A stretch of DNA of 64,000 nucleotides, from NCBI GenBank assembly GCA_033344775.1, contig JAWPMT010000006.1, positions 1 to 64,000 of the forward strand, written 5' to 3'. Each line of letters begins with the position of its first letter. Positions within the stretch are counted from its first letter, which is position 1. The notes below the pieces were generated by a model. It was not told the DNA's origin. It saw only the letters and a program-made list of their open reading frames with translations, and did no database searches. Below, piece after piece: positions 61,807 through 64,000 of the stretch. Made by a program: the position numbers and the translations under genes. The stretch is from Cytophagales bacterium. GTDB taxonomy: Bacteria > Bacteroidota > Bacteroidia > Cytophagales > Cyclobacteriaceae.

Positions 61807-62076
61807 TCAATTTCCGGCACAAAGCTATTGGACGGATATTAGGAGCATTTCTTCTGATGATAAAGCGTATGTTAAGTATTCAACTATACTTTACCCTCGC
61901 GAGTACTTCTTCCTGTCCGGCTTTTCACCTAAATGAACCGCGAAGTTAGAAGATGCTTCTTAGATGCCTCTGCCAGAAGTGATGAAGGATATGTTAAGGT
62001 TTTATAGCCCCGGGAAACCGACAGGACTCATTGAGGATTCGACATTGGATTTATACAATCAGGTCGACTCTGAAGC
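61807..62076. other. 270-bp gap between the two Na/Pi genes
   Basis: No gene is seen. ATGTTAAG occurs twice on the plus strand (61870-61877 and 61991-61998). No obvious promoter or terminator could be assigned, so whether the two transporters share a transcript is open. Confidence 0.4.
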
Positions 62077-63801
62077 CTATTCTTCAGCTGCTCCGGATTT
62101 TTTGAGCTCTCTTTCACTTTCTCCAGTAATGGCCTCGGAAACATTGATGAGGTGATCTCCGACTTTCTCCAAAGACTGATATACATCCTTATAAGAGGAT
62201 CCGAGTTTATGGTTAAAACCTTTTTTGTTTACCTGAACCTTGAATTCATCACGCAATTCATCCCTCAAGGCATCAATGGCTTTTTCTGCCTCTAGTGCGC
62301 TGGCAATACTTACATGGTTGTAATCACCGTCCAAATTGCCATTCATGATATCAATTGCCTCATCAACGAGGGCAAGCATTTTGAACAAATTGTCCTTCTG
62401 TTCTTGTGTAAAATGAAATTCCTTGTCCAGTTTGTTTTCAATGTCCTTCGACATTTGGAAGAACACATCACCAACACGCTCCAAATCATTCACAATACTC
62501 AAAAGGCTTACCACCCTTGCAGAGGCATTTGCACTCAGGCTTCCGTCTGTGACACGGCTTAGATAAGTGCAGATTTCTTCCTCCATTCGGTCGGTTATCT
62601 CTTCAAAATTCCGGACTTTCTTCAGCAGCTTCTTTTGTTTTTTGGGTTTGTCTTCGTCGAGCAGCTTCTTAAAAGAATTGGACATCTTTTGGACCACTTT
62701 TCCAAAATGTGCTGTTTCCTTTTTCGCCTCTTCCAAAGAAAGCTCAGCGGTATTCATTAACCCAGTTCCAATGTAAGCAAGCTTAAATTCTTCATCGTCA
62801 TCTCCTTTAGGTTTCACGATTTTGGTAACGATGCTGGCAATTCTTTGGGCGAACCAAACCAGCAAAAACGTATTCAAAATATTGAAAGAAGTATGAAATG
62901 CGGAGAGCGCAAATTTTATGGATTTCGAATCCGTATACGCCGAAGTGTTACCCATATAAACCATGAAACCATCAACCATATACAGGAATGGTTTTAATAG
63001 TATGATGATCCAGATAACACCAAATATGTTGAATATAAAGTGAGCGAAAGCAGCTCTCTTTGCATGAACGTTTCCTACTAATGCAGCAATATTCGCTGTG
63101 ATGGTCGTTCCAATATTTTCCCCTAAAACCAGCGCTACTGCAATTTCGAAGGGAATCCAGCCTTGATTGGCCATTACCAAAGTAAGGGCCATGGCCGCAC
63201 TTGAAGACTGCACAATTACCGTAATTATCGTACCAATAACTACGAATATTAAGGTACTTAAAATACCAAGATCGGTGTAATTCGAAACGAATGACAGAAT
63301 TTCCGGATTACTCTGCAAGTCTGGAACTGAGTCTTTCAGAAATTGTAATCCCATCAATAAGAGTGCAAATCCAATGAGCACTTCACCCCAGGATTTAATT
63401 TTATCCTTACTCATGAAAATCATGGGAAAGGCAAAGGCAATGATGGGAATTGCGAATTTCGTTACACTGACTTTGAAGCCCACGGAGGACAATAACCAGG
63501 CTGTCATCGTTGTGCCAATGTTGGCACCCATGATCATCCCAATGGCTTCCACCAACGACAGCAATCCGGCATTTACAAAACTTACAATGAGGACAGTAGT
63601 AGCAGAAGAAGACTGCACCAGACTTGTTACAAGAAATCCCGATAAGACTCCCTTCGCTCTGTTGGAAGTCATGGAACTCATGATCTGTCGCATTTTAGAT
63701 CCGGCAACTTTTTGGATCGCCTCGCTCATCACTTTCATTCCATAAATGAAGAATGCCAGCGATCCCAGTAGGCTAAGCAGTTGCAAAAGACCGAATTCCA
63801 T
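62077..63801 (-). CDS. Na/Pi cotransporter with C-terminal PhoU-like domain
   Basis: A 574-residue transporter of the Na+/phosphate family. The N-terminal half (about 1-330) has the paired motifs VQSSSATTVLIVSFV and VQSSSAAMALTLVMA, with GANIGTTMTAWLLSSVG and LGENIGTTITANIAALVG. The C-terminal part (about 350-560) is all-helical and rich in charged residues (VVSLLSIVNDLERVGDVFFQMSKDIEN, SLEKVGDHLINVSEAITGE), the pattern of PhoU-type metal- and phosphate-signalling domains. The second paralogue downstream lacks this domain. The gene is divergent from the partial gene at the right edge. Confidence 0.93.
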   Translation of the reverse strand: MEFGLLQLLSLLGSLAFFIYGMKVMSEAIQKVAGSKMRQIMSSMTSNRAKGVLSGFLVTSLVQSSSATTVLIVSFVNAGLLSLVEAIGMIMGANIGTTMTAWLLSSVGFKVSVTKFAIPIIAFAFPMIFMSKDKIKSWGEVLIGFALLLMGLQFLKDSVPDLQSNPEILSFVSNYTDLGILSTLIFVVIGTIITVIVQSSSAAMALTLVMANQGWIPFEIAVALVLGENIGTTITANIAALVGNVHAKRAAFAHFIFNIFGVIWIIILLKPFLYMVDGFMVYMGNTSAYTDSKSIKFALSAFHTSFNILNTFLLVWFAQRIASIVTKIVKPKGDDDEEFKLAYIGTGLMNTAELSLEEAKKETAHFGKVVQKMSNSFKKLLDEDKPKKQKKLLKKVRNFEEITDRMEEEICTYLSRVTDGSLSANASARVVSLLSIVNDLERVGDVFFQMSKDIENKLDKEFHFTQEQKDNLFKMLALVDEAIDIMNGNLDGDYNHVSIASALEAEKAIDALRDELRDEFKVQVNKKGFNHKLGSSYKDVYQSLEKVGDHLINVSEAITGESERELKKSGAAEE

Positions 63802-63965
63802 ATTCTTGGACTTTTATAATTAAGATGTCACAGCGGACAAAATTAAGGTTACATCCTTTCGAATGATCACGCCCGAAATTACATGAACATTAATTTACCC
63901 AATGCAATTAACTCACTAATTAACAATAAGGTAACCTATGAACCAAATCAAAGGAAAATATGCAG

Positions 63966-64000
63966 ATGAAAAGTAGAAATATCAGTCTAGCAGTTCTTGT
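63966..64000 (+). CDS. start of a signal-peptide-bearing gene, cut by the window edge
   Basis: ATG 63966 opens MKSRNISLAVL, a plausible signal-peptide N-terminus (basic, then hydrophobic). A purine-rich AAAGGAAAA precedes it by about 10 bp. An upstream in-frame ATG at 63960 is possible. Only 35 bp are inside the window, so the product cannot be named. Confidence 0.4.
   Translation, partial: MKSRNISLAVL

Noticed and set aside
61784-61998. ATGTTAAG repeated near the Na/Pi genes as a Pho-box
   Set aside because: An 8-base AT-rich word seen three times at irregular spacing, one copy inside coding sequence. No link to a known Pho-type box of Bacteroidota.
1-64000. CRISPR array or intact tRNA/rRNA gene
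   Set aside because: No regularly spaced short repeats with unique spacers and no complete cloverleaf were seen by eye. The repeats in the giant gene are coding and diverged.

Overview
The window looks like chromosomal DNA of a marine or aerobic Bacteroidota, most likely of the order Cytophagales. The signs are a giant secreted protein with a type IX secretion (T9SS) C-terminal signal, Bacteroidota-type promoters (TTTG-N19-TAnnTTTG, best upstream of rplU), DUF4270 and DUF4286 genes, a eukaryote-like class I ribonucleotide reductase, a CrtYcd-type lycopene cyclase, and the weak ribosome binding sites usual in this phylum. Genus cannot be fixed from the sequence alone. No intact tRNA, rRNA, CRISPR array or insertion sequence was seen.

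Left part (1-18000), accessory. One 13.9-kb minus-strand gene (527-14383) encodes a 4618-residue modular protein built from five units that each begin with GPGGVGD. It carries Calx-beta-like repeats, DUF2341 plus LamG-like domains in units 1 and 2 only, and a T9SS type A tail. Behind its promoter lies a decayed AraC-family regulator (about 14812-15099). Next comes a three-gene minus-strand module (15107-17735): a winged-helix protein resembling replication initiators, a four-helix membrane protein with a coiled coil and a terminal zinc-finger-like motif, and a small one-helix protein. The module is bounded upstream by a strong terminator and a sequence resembling a tRNA 3' end, so it may be mobile or a remnant of a mobile element. 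It is the least explained part of the window.

Middle part (18015-42438), mostly housekeeping. It holds csaA and a DUF1835 protein, an orphan TPR histidine kinase, a bestrophin channel, a class V aminotransferase and uxuA, rho and serS transcribed divergently, a prolyl oligopeptidase and a GNAT enzyme. A compact carotenoid operon follows (CruF-like hydratase, crtI, crtB, crtYcd, ispH, crtZ). Then come a MutS-like ATPase, a type I pullulanase, a solitary NUMOD4-HNH protein, a FabH-like enzyme, and rplU-rpmA.

Right part (42439-64000). It holds nrdB-nrdA behind an intergenic region with two perfect DnaA boxes, an alanine/saccharopine dehydrogenase-like enzyme, and a long minus-strand run: short GT5 protein, DUF4270 lipoprotein, glmS, ridA, gltX and a 66-residue protein. 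Divergent from it are panC-panD, a flippase-like membrane protein, a heptose-phosphate adenylyltransferase (rfaE2) and a zinc metallopeptidase. An acyl-CoA dehydrogenase, an AraC regulator, two small envelope proteins and two tandem Na/Pi cotransporters finish the window.

Three copies of a GTCAnnnTGAGCCTG-type intergenic repeat each sit between convergent genes.
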